This document shows positions 17,318-28,818 of a DNA stretch of 64,000 nucleotides, one piece after another. The number at the start of each line of letters is the position of its first letter. Positions within the stretch are counted from its first letter, which is position 1. The notes under the pieces were generated by a model. That model was not told the DNA's origin. It saw only the letters and a list, made by a program, of their open reading frames with translations, and did not search any database. Both the position numbers and the translations under genes were made by a program. The DNA is from Tropicimonas marinistellae (GTDB lineage Bacteria; Pseudomonadota; Alphaproteobacteria; Rhodobacterales; Rhodobacteraceae): positions 248,001-312,000 of the forward strand of contig NZ_LNCI01000006.1 in NCBI RefSeq assembly GCF_001509585.1. Reading direction: 5' to 3'.

Positions 17318-19735
17318 TTAATGCGCTGTCTGCGCCTCGCCTGCCTTGGCGGCGTCCACCGCCGCGGCCCGCGCGGCAGCGGCTTCCTCTTCGGCCGCTT
17401 CGTCCCATTCGATGGGCTCGGGCATCCGCACCAGCGCCTGCCGCAGAACGTCCCGCACATGGGCGACCGGAATGATCTCCAGACCTTCCTTCACGTTGTC
17501 CGGGATCTCGGGCAGGTCCTTGGCATTCTCCTCCGGGATCAGCACCGTCTTGATGCCGCCCCTGAGCGCGGCCAGCAGCTTCTCCTTGAGCCCGCCAATC
17601 GCCAGAACGTTGCCACGCAGCGTCACCTCGCCGGTCATCGCGATATCCTTGCGCACCGGGATCTTGGTGAGCACCGACACGATGGAGGTCACCATCGCCA
17701 CGCCGGCCGAGGGGCCATCCTTCGGCGTCGCCCCTTCCGGCACGTGGACGTGAATATCCAGCGAGTCGAACTTCGGCGGTTTCACCCCGATCTCCGGCGC
17801 AATCGAGCGCACGAAGCTGTTCGCGGCGTCGATGCTTTCCTTCATCACGTCGCCGAGCTTGCCGGTGGTCTTCATCCGCCCCTTGCCGGGCAGTTTCAGC
17901 GCCTCGATGGACAGAAGATCGCCGCCCACGGATGTCCAGGCGAGCCCGGTGACAACGCCAACCTGGTCCTCCTTCTCCGCAAGCCCGTAGCGGAAGCGCT
18001 TCACGCCCAGGAAATCCTCAAGATCGCCGGGCTCCACCGTGACAGTCTCGGTTTCCTTCTTGACGATCTTGGTGATCGACTTCCGGGCAAGTTTCGCGAT
18101 TTCGCGTTCGAGATTCCGGACACCGGCCTCGCGGGTATAGGTGCGGATGATCTCGGTCAGCGCCGCATCGCTCAGCTCGAATTCCTTGGCCTTCAGACCA
18201 TGGTTCTTCATCTGCTTCTCGATCAGGTGGCGCCGCGCGATCTCGCGCTTCTCGTCCTCGGTGTATCCGGCCAGCGGGATGATCTCCATCCGGTCCAGAA
18301 GCGGCCCCGGCATGTTGTAGGAATTCGCCGTGGTCAGGAACATCACGTTCGAAAGGTCGTATTCCACCTCAAGGTAGTGATCGACGAACGTGTTGTTTTG
18401 CTCCGGATCGAGCACCTCCAGCATCGCCGAGGCCGGATCGCCGCGGAAGTCCTGCCCCATCTTGTCGATTTCATCGAGCAGGATGAGCGGATTGGTGGTC
18501 TTGGCCTTCTTCAGCGCCTGGATGATCTTGCCCGGCATGGAGCCGATGTAGGTCCGCCGGTGGCCGCGAATCTCGCTTTCGTCGCGCACGCCGCCGAGCG
18601 AGATGCGAATGAACTCGCGCCCGGTGGCACGGGCAACCGATTTGCCCAGGCTGGTCTTGCCCACGCCCGGCGGGCCGACAAGGCACAGGATCGGGCCCTT
18701 CAGCTTGGCAGACCGCTGCTGCACCGCGAGGTATTCGACGATGCGTTCCTTGACCTTCTCAAGCCCGTAATGGTCGTTGTCGAGCACGTCCTGCGCGCGG
18801 CTCAGGTCCTTCTTGACCCGCGATTTCTTGCCCCACGGGATCGACAGGATCCAGTCGAGGTAGTTGCGCACAACGGTCGCTTCGGCCGACATCGGCGACA
18901 TGTTCTTGAGCTTCTTCAGCTCGCCCTCGACCTTCTCGAGCGCCTCTTTCGAGAGCTTGGTCGCGGCGATCTTCTCTTCCAGCTCCGCCAACTCGCTCTG
19001 GCCTTCGTCGCCATCGCCCAGTTCGCGCTGAATCGCCTTCATCTGTTCGTTCAGGTAATACTCGCGCTGCGTCCGCTCCATCTGCGACTTCACGCGGGTC
19101 TTGATCTTCTTCTCGACCTGCAGAACGGACATCTCGCCCTGCATCAGGCCATAGACCTTCTCAAGCCGCTCGGCGACCGAGAGGGTTTCCAGAAGCTCCT
19201 GTTTCTGCTCGACCTCCAGCCCCAGATGGCCCGAGACGAGGTCGGCCAGCTTGGCCGCCTCGCGCGTTTCGGCAACCGCGGCAAGCGCTTCTTCGGGGAT
19301 GTTCTTCTTGATCTTCGCGTAACGCTCGAATTCCTCGCCGACGGAACGGACCAGCGCGGCCACCGTCTCCTCGTCGCCGGGAATCTCGGTCAGCGTGTCG
19401 GCGCGGGCCTCGAAGAAGTCGTCGTTCTCAAGGTATTCGTAGATCCGGACGCGGCACAGGCCCTCGACAAGCACCTTCACGGTGCCGTCGGGCAGCTTCA
19501 GCAGCTGCAGCACATTCGCGAGCACGCCCGCCTTGTAGATTCCTTCAGCCGCCGGATCGTCCTCGGAGGCGTCGATCTGGCTTGCCAGCAGGATCTGCTT
19601 GTCGTCCTGCATCACCTCTTCCAAGGCGCGGACGGACTTATCCCTGCCCACGAAGAGCGGCACGATCATGTGGGGGAACACCACGATGTCGCGCAACGGC
19701 AACACGGGGTAGGATTGGTTCAGAGGCTCTCGCAT
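17318..19735 (-). CDS. lon: ATP-dependent protease Lon
   Basis: An 805-residue Lon of usual length. It has an N-terminal substrate-binding LAN domain beginning [13 protein letters not shown], a coiled helical region, an AAA+ module with Walker [10 protein letters not shown] and Walker [11 protein letters not shown], and a C-terminal protease domain with catalytic Ser in GPSAGVAM and the partner Lys downstream. Lon degrades misfolded and regulatory proteins in the cytoplasm. The C-terminus carries a short Ala/Glu-rich tail. The gene has its own terminator and a likely RpoH-type promoter 80 bases upstream of the ATG. Confidence 0.98.
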   Translation of the reverse strand: MREPLNQSYPVLPLRDIVVFPHMIVPLFVGRDKSVRALEEVMQDDKQILLASQIDASEDDPAAEGIYKAGVLANVLQLLKLPDGTVKVLVEGLCRVRIYEYLENDDFFEARADTLTEIPGDEETVAALVRSVGEEFERYAKIKKNIPEEALAAVAETREAAKLADLVSGHLGLEVEQKQELLETLSVAERLEKVYGLMQGEMSVLQVEKKIKTRVKSQMERTQREYYLNEQMKAIQRELGDGDEGQSELAELEEKIAATKLSKEALEKVEGELKKLKNMSPMSAEATVVRNYLDWILSIPWGKKSRVKKDLSRAQDVLDNDHYGLEKVKERIVEYLAVQQRSAKLKGPILCLVGPPGVGKTSLGKSVARATGREFIRISLGGVRDESEIRGHRRTYIGSMPGKIIQALKKAKTTNPLILLDEIDKMGQDFRGDPASAMLEVLDPEQNNTFVDHYLEVEYDLSNVMFLTTANSYNMPGPLLDRMEIIPLAGYTEDEKREIARRHLIEKQMKNHGLKAKEFELSDAALTEIIRTYTREAGVRNLEREIAKLARKSITKIVKKETETVTVEPGDLEDFLGVKRFRYGLAEKEDQVGVVTGLAWTSVGGDLLSIEALKLPGKGRMKTTGKLGDVMKESIDAANSFVRSIAPEIGVKPPKFDSLDIHVHVPEGATPKDGPSAGVAMVTSIVSVLTKIPVRKDIAMTGEVTLRGNVLAIGGLKEKLLAALRGGIKTVLIPEENAKDLPEIPDNVKEGLEIIPVAHVRDVLRQALVRMPEPIEWDEAAEEEAAAARAAAVDAAKAGEAQTAH

Positions 19736-19814
19736 GCTCGTTTTCCTGTTCTTGGCAAGAAGGCACCGGCCCCGTTCAACGGCAGCGCACGGCCTTCTCC
19801 GGTCCTGGCATCTT

Positions 19815-19845
19815 CAAGTGGGTTCCAGCCCCGCTTATTTCAACC
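19815..19845 (-). promoter_or_regulatory. probable heat-shock (RpoH) promoter of lon
   Basis: On the minus strand GGTTGAAA is followed after exactly 15 bases by CCCACTTG, close to the sigma-32 pattern CTTGAAA / CCCCATnT. The same arrangement, with the same spacer length, stands upstream of hsp20 (52582-52612). Inferred; not mapped. Confidence 0.55.
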
Positions 19846-19991
19846 CGGCCATGTTTTCTCTGCCAGTGTGCCCGCGCAGCATGGCGGGAGCAAGCAGGCA
19901 TTCCGGATAATGCCGCCAACGGTCGCCGCGGCGCTGCGCGGGGCAGTGTCACCCGAGGGCTCCGTAGCCTCCGCTCAAGGGGGGGCCGCCG

Positions 19992-21134
<1,143 letters not shown>

Positions 21135-21198
21135 TCAGATATGTCCGGCGTATGCAATTGGGTGCACCAGATGCGCGGAACGTGGAAAGGAGCGCTAC

Positions 21199-22629
21199 AT
21201 GAGCGACGACTTCAAGCTCGGCTGGGAAGAATGGGTGGCTCTCCCCGACCTCGGCCTTCCGGCGATGAAGGCCAAGGTCGACACGGGGGCCAAGACATCG
21301 GCGCTCCATGCCTTCGACATCGAACCCTTCGGCCCCGCCGCGAACCCGAAAGTCCGTTTCTCCGTTCACCCGATCCCGGGCGAGGAGGAAATCTCCATCC
21401 CCTGCTCCGCCGACATCGTCGACCGGCGCGAGGTCACCTCGTCGAACGGTGAATCCGAACTGCGCTACGTCATCGGGACCGATATCCAGATCGGCAAGCG
21501 GCGCTGGCCCATCGAAATGACGCTGACCCACCGCGGCGGCATGAGCTACCGCATGCTGCTCGGCCGGCAGGCGCTTGGCGAGGACGTGCTGGTCAGCCCC
21601 GGCGACAGCTTCTGCCAGCCCGAACTCAGCTTCGACATCTACCACTCCCACCACGTCCGCGAAGCCGCCCCGAGCCGCGCCCTGCGCATTGCCGTGCTCA
21701 GCCGCGAGGCGCACAATTACTCCACCACGCGGCTCGTGCAGGAAGGCGAGCGGCGCGGCCACGTCGTCGAGGTGATCGACACCACGCGCTGCTACATGGC
21801 GATCAACGCGCTGGCACCCGAGGTGCATTACGATGGCAAGCGCCTGCCCCGCTACGACGCCGTCATCCCGCGCATCGGCGCCTCGATCACGCCCTACGGC
21901 ACGGCCGTGATCCGGCAGTTCGAAACCATCGGGACCTATTGCGTGAACGGCTCCGCCGGCATCACCGCCAGCCGCGACAAGCTGCACGCGCACCAGATCC
22001 TTGCCCGCCACAAGATCGGCATGCCGGCCACCGCTTTCGCCAACTCGCCCAAGGATACCGACAACCTGATCGACCTCGTGGGCACGGCGCCGCTGATCGT
22101 GAAACTGCTGGAATCGACACAAGGCAAGGGCGTCGTCCTGGCGGAGACGCGGAAGGCCGCGCAATCCGTCATCTCCGCCTTCCGGGGTCTGAAGGCGAAC
22201 TTCCTCGTGCAACAGTTCGTGAAGGAAGCCGCCGGCGAGGACATCCGCTGCCTCGTCATCGGCGGCAGGGTGGTCGCCTCCATGCGCCGCGTCGCCCAGC
22301 CCGGCGAGTTCCGCTCGAACCTGCACCAGGGCGGCCATGCCGAGGCCGTCCGGATCACCAAGACGGAACGCGAAGCCGCCGTGAAGTCGGCAAAGGCATT
22401 TGGCCTCAACATGGCCGGCGTCGACCTGCTGCGCGGCGAGACCGGCCCCAAGGTTCTGGAGGTCAACTCCTCGCCCGGGCTGGAAGGAATCGAGAAGGCG
22501 AGCGCCAAGAACATCGCTGGCGTGCTCTATGACGAGATCGAGAAACGCGCCCGTCCGGCACCGGCCCGCAAACGCACCGTCCGCGCCCCCCGCGACGCAG
22601 CGGCAAAAAGGGCCGACGAACAGACCTGA
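21199..22629 (+). CDS. retropepsin-like protease domain fused to RimK-type ligase
   Basis: A 476-residue two-part protein. About residues 1-140 match the RimB/ATP-dependent zinc protease-like domain (PF05618), with the aspartic-protease-like [11 protein letters not shown] motif near 26-36. The remainder is an ATP-grasp RimK ligase with a substrate-carboxylate activation domain and late metal-ligand segment [14 protein letters not shown]. RimK adds glutamates to a protein C-terminus (ribosomal S6 in E. coli), and RimB trims or counteracts. Having both on one chain suggests a self-contained write-and-edit enzyme; that role is inference. The start has a GGAAAGGAG site. A short basic tail ends the protein. 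Confidence 0.88.
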   Translation: MSDDFKLGWEEWVALPDLGLPAMKAKVDTGAKTSALHAFDIEPFGPAANPKVRFSVHPIPGEEEISIPCSADIVDRREVTSSNGESELRYVIGTDIQIGKRRWPIEMTLTHRGGMSYRMLLGRQALGEDVLVSPGDSFCQPELSFDIYHSHHVREAAPSRALRIAVLSREAHNYSTTRLVQEGERRGHVVEVIDTTRCYMAINALAPEVHYDGKRLPRYDAVIPRIGASITPYGTAVIRQFETIGTYCVNGSAGITASRDKLHAHQILARHKIGMPATAFANSPKDTDNLIDLVGTAPLIVKLLESTQGKGVVLAETRKAAQSVISAFRGLKANFLVQQFVKEAAGEDIRCLVIGGRVVASMRRVAQPGEFRSNLHQGGHAEAVRITKTEREAAVKSAKAFGLNMAGVDLLRGETGPKVLEVNSSPGLEGIEKASAKNIAGVLYDEIEKRARPAPARKRTVRAPRDAAAKRADEQT

Positions 22630-22699
22630 CAAGACTGGACCCGAAGGCCAGCCTTTCTTATATATTCAGTCAACAATTTTTTCCGGAATGGAAGACAGG

Positions 22700-23062
22700 A
22701 TGACAGCCGATACCGCCCGCATGGAAGGCGAACCGATGATTCGGCCTTCGACAACCGACCACCCGCTCTACGATTCGGTCGTGGAGGCGTGCCGCACGGT
22801 CTTCGACCCGGAGATTCCGGTGAATATCTACGATCTGGGTCTCATCTACACCATCGACATCAATCCCGAATCCGAAGTGCGGGTTACCATGACCCTCACG
22901 GCGCCCGGTTGCCCGGTGGCCGGCGACATGCCCGGCTGGGTTGCCGAAGCGATCGAACCGCTCCCCGGCGTGAAACAGGTGGACGTCGACCTGACCTGGG
23001 AACCACCCTGGGGCATGGAAATGATGAGCGACGAGGCACGGCTGGAACTCGGGTTCATGTGA
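22700..23062 (+). CDS. sufT: SufT-type Fe-S assembly protein (MIP18/DUF59)
   Basis: A 120-residue DUF59 protein. Hallmarks are DPEIPVNIYDLGLIYTI and TLTAPGCPVAG with the conserved Cys, plus the VDLTWEPPWGMEMMS end seen in SufT. It helps mature Fe-S proteins. The ATG at 22700 follows GGAAG at good spacing; an ATG four codons upstream is possible. An AT-rich segment just upstream (TTATATATTCAG) is a plausible promoter. It is followed by the A-type carrier gene, away from any suf operon in this window. Confidence 0.88.
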   Translation: MTADTARMEGEPMIRPSTTDHPLYDSVVEACRTVFDPEIPVNIYDLGLIYTIDINPESEVRVTMTLTAPGCPVAGDMPGWVAEAIEPLPGVKQVDVDLTWEPPWGMEMMSDEARLELGFM

Positions 23063-23168
23063 CCGCGCCAGATCGCGCCAAAGCCACGGCGGCGAGCGCC
23101 GCCTGCGGGCAACCTTGAGCCGCGCCACGGGCCGCCCTACATTGGGCGTAGCGAAAAGGACGAATGCG

Positions 23169-23540
23169 ATGTTCTCCATCCCCGGCAAACAGGCCGTATC
23201 CCTCACGCCGCGCGCAGCGGCGCATATCGCCAAGCTGATGGACCGTGACGGACATCAGGGCCTGCGGCTCGGCGTCAAGAAGGGCGGATGCGCCGGCATG
23301 GAATATTCCATGGAATACGCCGACACGATCGACCCTCTCGACGAGGTGGTTGAACAGGACGGCGCGCGCGTCATGATCGCGCCGATGGCGCAGATGTTCC
23401 TCTTCGGAACCGAGATCGACTACGAAGTGTCGCTGCTCGAAGCCGGGTTCAAGTTCCGCAACCCCAATGTCACCGAGGCCTGCGGCTGCGGCGAGTCGAT
23501 CAAGTTCGACGAAACCCTCATGGCTGACAAGCCGGCCTGA
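23169..23540 (+). CDS. sufA: A-type iron-sulfur carrier (HesB/IscA/SufA family)
   Basis: A 123-residue A-type carrier with the three conserved cysteines: one in KKGGCAGMEY and two in ACGCGES near the C-terminus. Such proteins bind or transfer [2Fe-2S]/[4Fe-4S] clusters to targets. The N-terminus has a short extension before LTPRAAAHIAKLM. It is 106 bases downstream of sufT and likely works with it. Its 3' end overlaps a small convergent ORF by 23 bases. Confidence 0.93.
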   Translation: MFSIPGKQAVSLTPRAAAHIAKLMDRDGHQGLRLGVKKGGCAGMEYSMEYADTIDPLDEVVEQDGARVMIAPMAQMFLFGTEIDYEVSLLEAGFKFRNPNVTEACGCGESIKFDETLMADKPA

Positions 23541-23754
23541 TCGTTCGCGGCTCCAGCGGCTGCCGCTCCTTCGCACGCCCGAATAGTTGAACCCGCAGCT
23601 GAAGCCAGCGCCGGCGGCGCTGCCACTTGGCGCGGCTGCGCACGCGTGCCCGGATAATGTCCACCTCGCTGCGCGCCTTTGGCAATGCACTCCAGGCATC
23701 GTCGAAAAGTACCGGGCTGGCGTCGCAATAGGGGTCAAGCGGTCGATACGACAT
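23518..23754 (-). CDS. small basic hypothetical protein, 78 aa
   Basis: A 78-residue ORF whose second half is strongly basic (RRRR and WQRRRRWLQLR). It starts SYRPLDPYCDASPVLFDD. I recognise no family. Support: an AAGGAA site before the ATG at 23754 and composition like genuine genes. It is divergent from the LysR regulator and overlaps the sufA tail. A target of the LysR protein is possible but unproven. Confidence 0.5.
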   Translation of the reverse strand: MSYRPLDPYCDASPVLFDDAWSALPKARSEVDIIRARVRSRAKWQRRRRWLQLRVQLFGRAKERQPLEPRTIRPACQP

Positions 23755-23859
23755 TGCAGTATTCCTTTCATTTTCGGAAATCATCTCCTTAAAATCACGA
23801 ACACAGGGCCAGTTTCAGTCCGTGATTTCGCAAGAGCCGTTTCAAAAATGAAAGACGCC

Positions 23860-24696
23860 ATGAGTCTCGACGATCTCTCGCTCTTCCTGTCCGTGGCCGA
23901 GCATGGATCGCTGACCGCTGCCGCGCAGGTAACGCAAACCAGCGTCCCGACGCTCGGCCGGCGCATGACCCGCCTGGAAGCGCAGATCGGGCGACGCCTG
24001 TTTCTGCGCGGCACGCAGGGCTATGCGCTGACAGCCGAGGGGCGTGCGCTGGCCGAAGAGGCACAATCGCTGAAGGCCGCCACCGAACGCATCGACAGAT
24101 GGCGCAATCGCGGTGGCCGCGCGGTCCGGGTGCGGATCACCGCGGGCAACTGGACGGCGCGCTTCATCGCCCGCAACATCACGCGCATCTGGTCGCCGGA
24201 CGACATCTGGGCGCCGGACTTCCTTGCCTCGAACCGCAACGTGGATATCGCCCGGCGGGAGGCGGACATTGGCATCCGCAACCGCCGGCCCGAGCAGGAC
24301 TGGCTGGCGGGGCGCCGGACCTGGCGGATCGACTACGCCGAATACGGGATCGGCCCGGACGTGACGGGCTACGTCACCTTGCCGCGCGAAACCGCCGGCA
24401 CCCCCTCCGAGCGCTGGCTCTGGCGGACCCGCGCCGAACAGGTGGTAATGCTGGCGAGCGATACCCGGCTGGCGATGGAGCTTGCGAAGCGTGGGGTCGG
24501 CCGTGTCCTGCTGCCCACCTATGCCGGCGACACGGAGCCGGGCCTTGTCCGCCTTGCGCCGCCGGTTGCCGAGATTACCCACGACGAATGGCTGGTCAGC
24601 CACCACGAGGCCCGGCACGATCCGCCGGTCCGGGCGGCCCTCGACGCGCTCACGCGCCTGCTGACCGACCCTTCGCTGCGGTCACACCCGCCATGA
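23860..24696 (+). CDS. LysR family transcriptional regulator
   Basis: A 278-residue LysR-type regulator. The winged helix-turn-helix occupies about residues 1-60 (LSLFLSVAEHGSLTAAAQVTQTSVPTLGRRMTRLE), followed by a linker helix and a shortened effector domain. I start at the ATG at 23860, which puts the HTH in the usual place; an ATG four codons upstream is also in frame. The divergent gene is the 78-residue basic protein, and tpiA lies downstream on the same strand. The co-inducer is unknown. Confidence 0.85.
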   Translation: MSLDDLSLFLSVAEHGSLTAAAQVTQTSVPTLGRRMTRLEAQIGRRLFLRGTQGYALTAEGRALAEEAQSLKAATERIDRWRNRGGRAVRVRITAGNWTARFIARNITRIWSPDDIWAPDFLASNRNVDIARREADIGIRNRRPEQDWLAGRRTWRIDYAEYGIGPDVTGYVTLPRETAGTPSERWLWRTRAEQVVMLASDTRLAMELAKRGVGRVLLPTYAGDTEPGLVRLAPPVAEITHDEWLVSHHEARHDPPVRAALDALTRLLTDPSLRSHPP

Positions 24697-24801
24697 CGCC
24701 AGCGGAAAGGCATCAATGCGCCGCGCCCGGCACATCTTGACCCCGGCCCACGCCCCTGCAAATTGGCGCCCGACCCAAATGTCCAGACGGAGGGACGACC
24801 C

Positions 24802-25551
24802 ATGGCGCAGAAACTTGCCGCCGGCAACTGGAAGATGAACGGCACCGAGGCCTCTCTGGCCGAGGTCGACGCGATGTTGGAGGCCCATCCGGCGCCGGGC
24901 TGCAACGTGCTGATCTGCCCCCCCGCCACCCTGCTGGACCGCCTGAGCAAGCGTGTGGGCAGCGGCCCGATCGCCACCGGGGCGCAGGATTGCCACATGA
25001 ACGCGAGCGGCGCGCATACCGGCGACATTTCCGCCGAGATGATCAAGGATGCCGGCGGCACCTACGTGATCCTCGGCCACTCCGAGCGGCGCACCGACCA
25101 CGGCGAGACCAACGAGACCGTCAATGCCAAGACCGCCGCCGCCACCGGCGCGGGCCTCGTCGCCGTGGTCTGCGTGGGCGAGACGCTGGAACAGCGCGAC
25201 GCCGGCGAAACGCTCGACCTGGTCGGCGCACAACTCGCAGGTTCCATCCCCGACGGTATCACGGGCGAGAGCCTCGTGGTCGCCTACGAGCCCGTCTGGG
25301 CCATCGGCACCGGCCGCGTCCCCACCATCGAGCAGATCGCCGAGGTGCACGATTTCATGCGCGCCAAGCTGACCGCGCGCTTCGGCGCCGACGTCGGCGG
25401 CGCGGTCTCCCTGCTCTACGGCGGCTCGGTGAAGCCGTCGAATGCGGCAGAGATCTTCGGTGTCGCCAATGTCGACGGCGCGCTGGTGGGCGGCGCCTCC
25501 CTGAAGGCCGCGGACTTCGGGGCCATCATCGACGCGCTGCAAAACGCCTGA
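24802..25551 (+). CDS. tpiA: triosephosphate isomerase
   Basis: A 249-residue TIM barrel that interconverts dihydroxyacetone phosphate and glyceraldehyde 3-phosphate. Visible residues are Asn/Lys in AAGNWKMNG (substrate Lys), His in ILGHSERR, catalytic Glu in [12 protein letters not shown], and the phosphate-binding [12 protein letters not shown] and GALVGGASL loops. It starts with ATG after GGAGGGACGA. The next gene begins 13 bases after its stop, so the iron permease is probably on the same message. Confidence 0.98.
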   Translation: MAQKLAAGNWKMNGTEASLAEVDAMLEAHPAPGCNVLICPPATLLDRLSKRVGSGPIATGAQDCHMNASGAHTGDISAEMIKDAGGTYVILGHSERRTDHGETNETVNAKTAAATGAGLVAVVCVGETLEQRDAGETLDLVGAQLAGSIPDGITGESLVVAYEPVWAIGTGRVPTIEQIAEVHDFMRAKLTARFGADVGGAVSLLYGGSVKPSNAAEIFGVANVDGALVGGASLKAADFGAIIDALQNA

Positions 25552-25564
25552 TACACAGGCCTGC

Positions 25565-27295
25565 ATGAGTTTGCGCCCCTTCGCCCTCGCCGAACGCTTC
25601 GCGACCGGCCTCCTGCGTGGAGGGGCGCTCCTCGTGGCCGCGATCTGCCTGCTGCCCATGGTGGCCGTGCTGATCGCCGCCCTGCTCGGCTCCACCGACA
25701 CGCTGCGGCACCTCGCCGACACCGTGCTCTGGCGCTACTCCGCCACCACCCTGCAACTCGTGCTGATCGTCGCGGCGGGCACGGCGGCCATCGGCACCGG
25801 GGCGGCCTGGCTCGTCACCATGACGCGCTTTCCCGGCGTCCGTCTCTTCGAGATCGCCCTCGCCCTGCCGCTGGCCTTCCCGGCCTATGTCATGGGCTAC
25901 GCCTACACCGACTTCCTCGACCACCCGGGCCCCGTCCAGACGCTCCTGCGGGACGTCACCGGATGGGGGCCGCGCGACTACTGGTTCCCGGAGATCCGCT
26001 CCGTCACCGGCGCGGCGGTGATGCTGATCCTGGTGCTCTACCCTTATGTCTACCTGCTGGCGCGGGCCGCCTTCCTGCAGCAGAGCGCAACCGCATTCCT
26101 CGCCGCCCGTGCCCTCGGACGCGGCCCCTGGGCCGCCTTCCTGCGCGTGAGCCTGCCCATGGCGCGGCCCGCCATCGCCGGCGGCGTGCTGCTGGCCGTC
26201 ATGGAGACAATCGCGGATTACGGAACGGTCTCCTACTTCTCGGTGCAGACCTTTGCCACCGGTATATACACGAGCTGGTTCACCATGGCCGACCGCGCCG
26301 CCGCCGCGCAGCTTGCACTCTGCCTGCTCTGCTTCGCCCTCCTGCTCGCCATGCTCGAACGCATGCAACGGGGCGCCGCCCGCCACTACGGCGCGGGCAA
26401 GCGGTTCGAGCGCCTGCCCCCCACCCCACTACGTGGCGCGCCGAAATGGGCCGCGCTGACGCTCTGTGCCTTGCCGGTCCTGTTCGGCTTCGCGCTTCCG
26501 GTGATCTTGCTCTTCACAATGGCGACCGGCTCGGAGCAATCGCTGCTGTCGGCGCGATACCTCGCCTTCACCGGCAATACCGTCATCCTGGCCGGCACCG
26601 CGTCGCTCCTGACGATGTTCGGCGCCATCCTCATCGGCTTCCGTCAACGGCTCTGGCCGGGCCGCCGCTCCGCCATCGCGGGCAACATCGCGCGCATCGG
26701 CTATGCCGTGCCCGGCGGCGTGATCGCGGTCGGGCTGCTGGTGCCCTTCGCGGCCATCGACAACGGTCTGGATGCCTGGATGCGCGCCACCTTCGGCGTA
26801 TCGACGGGCCTGCTTTTCACCGGGTCGATCTGGCTGCTGGTCTGCGCCTATCTCGTGCGGTTCATGGCGGCGGCGCTCAACGCCTACGACAGCGGCCTTG
26901 GCACGGTCCATCCGAACATCGACGCCGTCGCGCGCACCCTCGGCACGCCGCCGGCCGCGCTCGTGCGCCGCATCCACCTGCCGATCCTGCGACCCTCGGT
27001 GCTGACAGCCCTGCTCGTCGTCTTCGTGGATGTCATGAAGGAGCTTCCGGCGACCCTCATCATGCGCCCGTTCAACTTCGACACGCTCGCCGTGCAGGCG
27101 CACAGGCTGGCGTCCGACGAACGGCTCGCAGGTGCGGCCGTCCCCAGCCTCGTCATCGTCGGTGTCGGCCTGCTGCCCGTGATCCTCGTCTGCCGCTCGC
27201 TGGGAACGCGGAATTCGGACAGGAGCTCCCGGCTCTGGGCACGTCACCGCACCGGCAAACTCATTACATCGGCGGGCGGCGCCCCCGCCAAATAA
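25565..27295 (+). CDS. ferric-iron-type ABC transporter permease (FbpB/AfuB-like)
   Basis: A 576-residue inner-membrane permease made of two homologous six-helix halves, each with an EAA-type cytoplasmic loop for the ATPase (around ARALGRGPWAAFLRVSLPMARP and, in the second half, ARTLGTPPAALVRRIHLPILRP). This double-length arrangement is typical of Fe(III) permeases such as FbpB/SfuB. A periplasmic binding protein and an ATPase should be needed, but neither is adjacent. It lies 13 bases after tpiA. A small inverted repeat (CGTAC/GTACG, 27296-27308) follows the stop. Confidence 0.88.
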   Translation: MSLRPFALAERFATGLLRGGALLVAAICLLPMVAVLIAALLGSTDTLRHLADTVLWRYSATTLQLVLIVAAGTAAIGTGAAWLVTMTRFPGVRLFEIALALPLAFPAYVMGYAYTDFLDHPGPVQTLLRDVTGWGPRDYWFPEIRSVTGAAVMLILVLYPYVYLLARAAFLQQSATAFLAARALGRGPWAAFLRVSLPMARPAIAGGVLLAVMETIADYGTVSYFSVQTFATGIYTSWFTMADRAAAAQLALCLLCFALLLAMLERMQRGAARHYGAGKRFERLPPTPLRGAPKWAALTLCALPVLFGFALPVILLFTMATGSEQSLLSARYLAFTGNTVILAGTASLLTMFGAILIGFRQRLWPGRRSAIAGNIARIGYAVPGGVIAVGLLVPFAAIDNGLDAWMRATFGVSTGLLFTGSIWLLVCAYLVRFMAAALNAYDSGLGTVHPNIDAVARTLGTPPAALVRRIHLPILRPSVLTALLVVFVDVMKELPATLIMRPFNFDTLAVQAHRLASDERLAGAAVPSLVIVGVGLLPVILVCRSLGTRNSDRSSRLWARHRTGKLITSAGGAPAK

Positions 27296-27387
27296 CGTAC
27301 TCGGTACGCAATTGCCCCGCGGCGCCGACATACCCGCCCTCAGGCGGACATTGCGCAAGGCGACTCACACCACACACCCGGCAGACT

Positions 27388-28812
27388 TCACGCTCTCACC
27401 GCCGTAAAACTCGCACGAACCTGATGTGGATTCTCCTCCCGTCCCTGCTGCGCCATGCCGACCACCGAACCGACGATGGTGTCGCGCGCCGAACCTTGGT
27501 GCGGTTCGTCCGAGACGAGATACCCGACGAAGTCCCAATCCCACCGCGCGCCTTCGATCCGGCGGCTCCCCCGGAGCCGCAGCCGATAGGGCGCGCGCCC
27601 GGACACGTTTCCGCGGAGCCGGACGGACCAACCGTCGCCCGCAAGCTGGCCGGACAGGCTGTCGCCCGCCGCCGCCAGGCTTAACCTGTAGTCGCCCGGT
27701 GCCGGCTCGTCGCGGGATGCTCCCGGTTCCAGGGAAAAGCCGTGGCAACGCCATGTCCCGCCCATTGCATCGGCACGCTGCCGGGCCGCGTTGTCTTCGG
27801 GGCAAGGGACCGGTTGCCAATGCCCGCCCGGTGCGCGTCCGTCGCACAGCGGATCGCTTGTCGACACGCCAACCAGCACTCCGGCGGCTTCCCGCATCAC
27901 GTCCGTCGTCTCGTCGAAGTCGACCAGCACATCCTCGGTGCGCTCCGGCGTCTTTCCGAGAATGCGGTCGAGTTCCGACGGGGTATCGGTCAGGCGCGTC
28001 GCACCGAAGGACATTCCATGAACCCGCTCGGCCTCGTCGACGACATATCTGTCCACGCATTGCGGCCATGTCGGTTCGACCGTCGTTCCATGGGCGTCAT
28101 CGCCCGCCGACGTTGCACGCGACGTATCCCGCGCGTCCCGGACGCCCTCCCCGCCGCTGCGGGGGGCGACGCGACGCACGTCCATGTACCAGCGCGCGTT
28201 CGGGTAGGTGTCGAACAGCCATGCGATATTCCGAAGCTCCGGATGCTGTCCCGGTGACGTGGACATCAAGGCGGCCGGGGCACGCTTCGAACCGGACACG
28301 CTCGCAGCGCTGTCATCGTGGCCCCGCTGGAATACCCCTTGGAGGTCCTGATTGAACCCCAAGTCAATACAGCGGCAGGCCAGTCCGGCATGGGAATACC
28401 CCGGTTCGGCGGGGGCATCCGCAAAGAGTCCATCGGGCAGGTCCAGGTGCCTGCGGTCGGGATTGGCGCAAGGCAGAACAACGATCTGAAGCCGCTCGAA
28501 AATATCCCGGACGTTCTGGGCTTCGTAGATCGCCGGTCCGTAGACGAGCCCGGCCCCATTCGCGCGCGCCTTGAGCATATCGGCGGCGAGATAGACGAGC
28601 GCGTCCGGCGGCAGCCACCCGCCGGGGCACAGACCGCCGACCACGAAGACGGTTGCGCGAATTGGCGACCGGTCATCTCCCAGCACGAGCGCCCGGATTT
28701 CCTGCCCGTCGCCGCTCTTGTGCGGCATGGCAATCACCTCGACATGGTCGGGGTAGGTCTCTGCCAGCCCTTGCAGGCTGAGACCGATGTCATCGACGTT
28801 CTGGAAAGACAT
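27388..28812 (-). CDS. M14 carboxypeptidase-like protein with degenerate active site
   Basis: A 474-residue protein. Residues about 1-215 follow the M14 zinc-carboxypeptidase fold: VVGGLCPGGWLPPDAL aligns with the family's GIHAREW segment, LPCANPDR with the NPDG turn, CIDLGFNQD with the DLNRN segment and WYMDVRRV with the DLHS strand. By that alignment the zinc ligands are lost (His to Cys62, Glu to Gly65, His to Arg213) and the Asn-Arg pair becomes Gly-Phe. The last 140 residues look beta-rich. It is probably a non-catalytic binder or has new chemistry. It starts after AGGAAGGAG, six bases past the stop of a 53-residue peptide gene, and is divergent from the YcaO operon. Confidence 0.75.
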   Translation of the reverse strand: MSFQNVDDIGLSLQGLAETYPDHVEVIAMPHKSGDGQEIRALVLGDDRSPIRATVFVVGGLCPGGWLPPDALVYLAADMLKARANGAGLVYGPAIYEAQNVRDIFERLQIVVLPCANPDRRHLDLPDGLFADAPAEPGYSHAGLACRCIDLGFNQDLQGVFQRGHDDSAASVSGSKRAPAALMSTSPGQHPELRNIAWLFDTYPNARWYMDVRRVAPRSGGEGVRDARDTSRATSAGDDAHGTTVEPTWPQCVDRYVVDEAERVHGMSFGATRLTDTPSELDRILGKTPERTEDVLVDFDETTDVMREAAGVLVGVSTSDPLCDGRAPGGHWQPVPCPEDNAARQRADAMGGTWRCHGFSLEPGASRDEPAPGDYRLSLAAAGDSLSGQLAGDGWSVRLRGNVSGRAPYRLRLRGSRRIEGARWDWDFVGYLVSDEPHQGSARDTIVGSVVGMAQQGREENPHQVRASFTAVRA

Positions 28813-28818
28813 GGACTC

